Below, in pieces: positions 5,667 to 7,094 of a stretch of DNA of 7,094 nucleotides. Made by a program: the position numbers and the translations under genes. The DNA comes from Comamonas sp. lk (GTDB taxonomy: Bacteria; Pseudomonadota; Gammaproteobacteria; Burkholderiales; Burkholderiaceae_C), in contig CAMDHL010000109.1 of assembly GCA_945898105.1 (NCBI GenBank), forward strand, positions 1 to 7,094, written 5' to 3'. Below the pieces are notes generated by a model that saw nothing but the letters and a program-made list of their open reading frames with translations, did not search any database and had not been told where the DNA came from. How positions within the stretch are numbered: the stretch's first letter is position 1; each line of letters begins with the position of its first letter.

Positions 5667-6877
5667 GAAGTTTCGGTTTTTGAGGGTAAACCCTTACATT
5701 TCCGGCCAATCAGGATCTGTGTTTGCAACGGCATGGGGTTGGGCACGATTTCCAGATGGCTAAATCCGGCCTCGGCCATCATGGCCATCAGCTCGCGCGG
5801 AGTGCGCAGGCGACCAGCGCCCATGGCCAGCAGGTAAAAGTGGAAATAGGCGTCGCCCTGTGGCGTCTCGTCCGCCTCTTGCGCCATGGGCTCGGACAGC
5901 AGCAAAGTACCGCCTGCTGGCAGTGCTTGGTAGATCGAGGCCAGCAGGGTGCGCACGTCGGCGTCCGGGTGGTCGTGGGCCACGCGGATCAGGGTCACGA
6001 GGTCTGCGCCCTGAGGCAGCGGGTCTTTCAGGAAGCTGCCGGGATGCGCCTCGGAGCGGTCCTGCAAGCCCTGGCGCGCAAAATTGGCCCGGGCCAGTGC
6101 AGCCACTTCGGGCAGGTCAAACAACTTGACGTGCAGGTGCTTGGCATGCAGCGCCAAACGCGACATAAACGTGCCCTGGCCGCCGCCTACGTCCATCACG
6201 CAGAGGTGGTCGTCGAAACGATAACTGGCCAAAATCTCGTCCACCACAAAAGGCTGCGAAGCCGACATCAGGTTGGAATAGCGGGCGTATTTATCGGCCT
6301 GCGCAAGCGCTGCCTGAGCCGCTTGCGCTGCTTGTGCCTCGTCGTCCAAGGTGTAAGGCCAGTATTGCGCCATTGCGCCGGGTTGGCCGGGGCCTTGCAG
6401 CATGGCTACAGGGTCTTGCATGTCCTGGTAGAGCACGGCGTGGTGTTCGATCATGGCGCGGATGCCGGCGTGGCCGGCCACTGGCGCGCCCAGCGGGCCC
6501 AGGCCATAGCGACCCTGGCTGCGCACATTAAGCAGGCCTAGCGCCAGCGCCGATTGCAGCAGGCGCTGCAGACCGGCGGGCGGCAGTTGCGTCCATTGCG
6601 CCAATTCGTCCAGGCTGCGCGGCTGTGCTGCCACGGCTTCCAAAATGCGCAAGCGCACACAGGCCAGCAATACTTGCGAATAGACAAAACCGGCCATCAG
6701 GTCAAACACCTGGCGCGCACGCCGACGCGTGATCCAGCGCGTCAGCGGGTTGGACACGCTCCAGCGGTACAGGGCATCGCTGGTTAACCAGCGATCCATC
6801 AGCGCACCCAGGCGATCCGCCCAAGGCGACATGCGCCCGTGGGATTGCGGCAGCGAGGCCAGATCTAATGTTTTCAT
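5651..6877 (-). CDS. crtF: Carotenoid O-methyltransferase CrtF (demethylspheroidene / hydroxyneurosporene O-methyltransferase)
   Basis: The 408-residue product transfers a methyl group from S-adenosylmethionine to the C-1 hydroxyl of acyclic carotenoids in the spheroidene/spirilloxanthin pathway. A helical dimerisation and winged-helix-like N-terminal part (about residues 55-130, with SLDELAQWTQLPPAGLQRLL) precedes a Rossmann methyltransferase domain. The SAM-binding motif DVGGGQG is at 229-235, an acidic FDLP turn at 253-256, and an HDH at 301-303 lies where this O-methyltransferase family keeps its catalytic histidine. An Ala/Gln-rich repeat (AQAAQAAQAALAQA, 181-194) lies in the linker. The ATG at 6877 is preceded by only a weak AGGA (6891-6888, 10 nt away). 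The last codons and the stop overlap the bchC control region, and the extreme C-terminus (KTETSVNIN) is poorly constrained. The family is clear; the exact carotenoid substrate is inferred from the neighbours. Confidence 0.88.
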   Translation of the reverse strand: MKTLDLASLPQSHGRMSPWADRLGALMDRWLTSDALYRWSVSNPLTRWITRRRARQVFDLMAGFVYSQVLLACVRLRILEAVAAQPRSLDELAQWTQLPPAGLQRLLQSALALGLLNVRSQGRYGLGPLGAPVAGHAGIRAMIEHHAVLYQDMQDPVAMLQGPGQPGAMAQYWPYTLDDEAQAAQAAQAALAQADKYARYSNLMSASQPFVVDEILASYRFDDHLCVMDVGGGQGTFMSRLALHAKHLHVKLFDLPEVAALARANFARQGLQDRSEAHPGSFLKDPLPQGADLVTLIRVAHDHPDADVRTLLASIYQALPAGGTLLLSEPMAQEADETPQGDAYFHFYLLAMGAGRLRTPRELMAMMAEAGFSHLEIVPNPMPLQTQILIGRKCKGLPSKTETSVNIN

Positions 6878-6920
6878 ACCGGGATATTCCTAAAAAGCGC
6901 GATGCGGCGGGCCGGGGTGC
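6878..6920 (-). other. crtE-crtF intercistronic gap, 43 nt
   Basis: A GC-rich spacer with a short T5 run. It contains only the weak AGGA ribosome binding site of crtF (6888-6891). I see no promoter, no PpsR-type palindrome and no convincing terminator stem, so crtE and crtF are probably read on one transcript. Confidence 0.5.
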
Positions 6921-7094
6921 TTAGGCGCCCACGGTCGGCGAGGACTGCGTGCTTGGCGCGGATTGCGTGGCTGCCTGCCGGTAGGCGTTGCAGGCGGCAC
7001 GCGGCACCAGGCGTTCAGACTCCTGCCAGACCAGATCGCGCATAGCCTTTGCGGCAGGCCCTTCGGGAATCGAGTCGGCGGCGGCTTGAATCAG
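6921..7094 (-). CDS. crtE: Geranylgeranyl diphosphate synthase CrtE, C-terminal 57 residues (gene continues beyond the window)
   Basis: The minus strand is open from the window edge to a TAA at 6923-6921. The readable tail starts LIQAAADSIPEGPAAKAMRD and goes on to a ...SERLVPRAA... stretch, ending in an Ala/Ser/Thr-rich tail. This resembles the last helices of bacterial CrtE-type polyprenyl synthases. The Asp-rich catalytic motifs (DDxxD) would lie upstream, outside the window, so the identification rests on this tail and on the position directly before crtF. CrtE condenses isopentenyl diphosphate with farnesyl diphosphate to give the C20 precursor of carotenoids and of the phytyl/geranylgeranyl tail of bacteriochlorophyll. 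The stop lies 43 nt before the crtF start, which fits co-transcription. Another enzyme with a similar tail is possible but unlikely in this context. Confidence 0.72.
   Translation of the reverse strand: MIQAAADSIPEGPAAKAMRDLVWQESERLVPRAACNAYRQAATQSAPSTQSSPTVGA

Noticed and set aside
5723..6541. Plus-strand open frame (272 codons) opposite crtF
   Set aside because: The translation is compositionally odd (His/Gln/Val-rich, no motif) and lies wholly within the recognised methyltransferase gene on the other strand.
6885..6920. GC-rich stretch followed by a T5 run between crtE and crtF, considered as a terminator
   Set aside because: I could not form a convincing stem next to the T-run, and the 43-nt gap within a conserved gene pair argues for read-through.

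Overview
The window is part of a photosynthesis gene cluster from a purple (bacteriochlorophyll a-making) proteobacterium. Every supported gene lies on the minus strand, so transcription runs from the high-coordinate end to the low-coordinate end. The gene order is crtE (3' end only), crtF, bchC, bchX, bchY, bchZ, pufB, then a small antenna-like gene. This is the classic crtEF-bchCXYZ-puf superoperon layout. The GC-rich coding sequence and general protein style fit a photosynthetic betaproteobacterium of the Rubrivivax/Rhodoferax type. That placement is an inference, and an alpha- or gammaproteobacterium cannot be excluded from this stretch alone.

Layout in transcription order: 7094-6921 is the C-terminal end of geranylgeranyl diphosphate synthase (CrtE). 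6877-5651 is the spheroidene-pathway O-methyltransferase CrtF. 5666-5619, overlapping the crtF stop codon, is a regulatory block with two perfect TGT-N12-ACA palindromes 8 bp apart (PpsR/CrtJ type), a perfect TTGACA -35 box and an FNR-like site. 5619-4681 is bchC, which shows no Shine-Dalgarno and may be read from a leaderless mRNA. 4684-3671 is bchX, coupled to bchC by an ATGA overlap. 3650-2088 is bchY and 2011-545 is bchZ. 544-398 is a 147-nt intercistronic region with two stem-loops and no pufQ. 397-254 is pufB (LH1 beta). 230-6 is a 74-residue one-helix protein in the pufA position.

Functionally, CrtE and CrtF make the carotenoid. BchX, BchY and BchZ form the nitrogenase-like chlorophyllide a oxidoreductase that reduces ring B. 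BchC oxidises the 3-hydroxyethyl side chain, giving bacteriochlorophyllide a. PufB and its partner bind the resulting pigments around the reaction centre. Sharing one transcript unit would tie pigment supply to antenna synthesis.

The most unusual item is the last gene. It sits where pufA belongs and has a strong ribosome binding site, but it lacks the usual LH1-alpha N-terminal W-x-x-W...DPRR signature. It carries glutamine where alpha and beta antenna polypeptides have the bacteriochlorophyll-ligating histidine.
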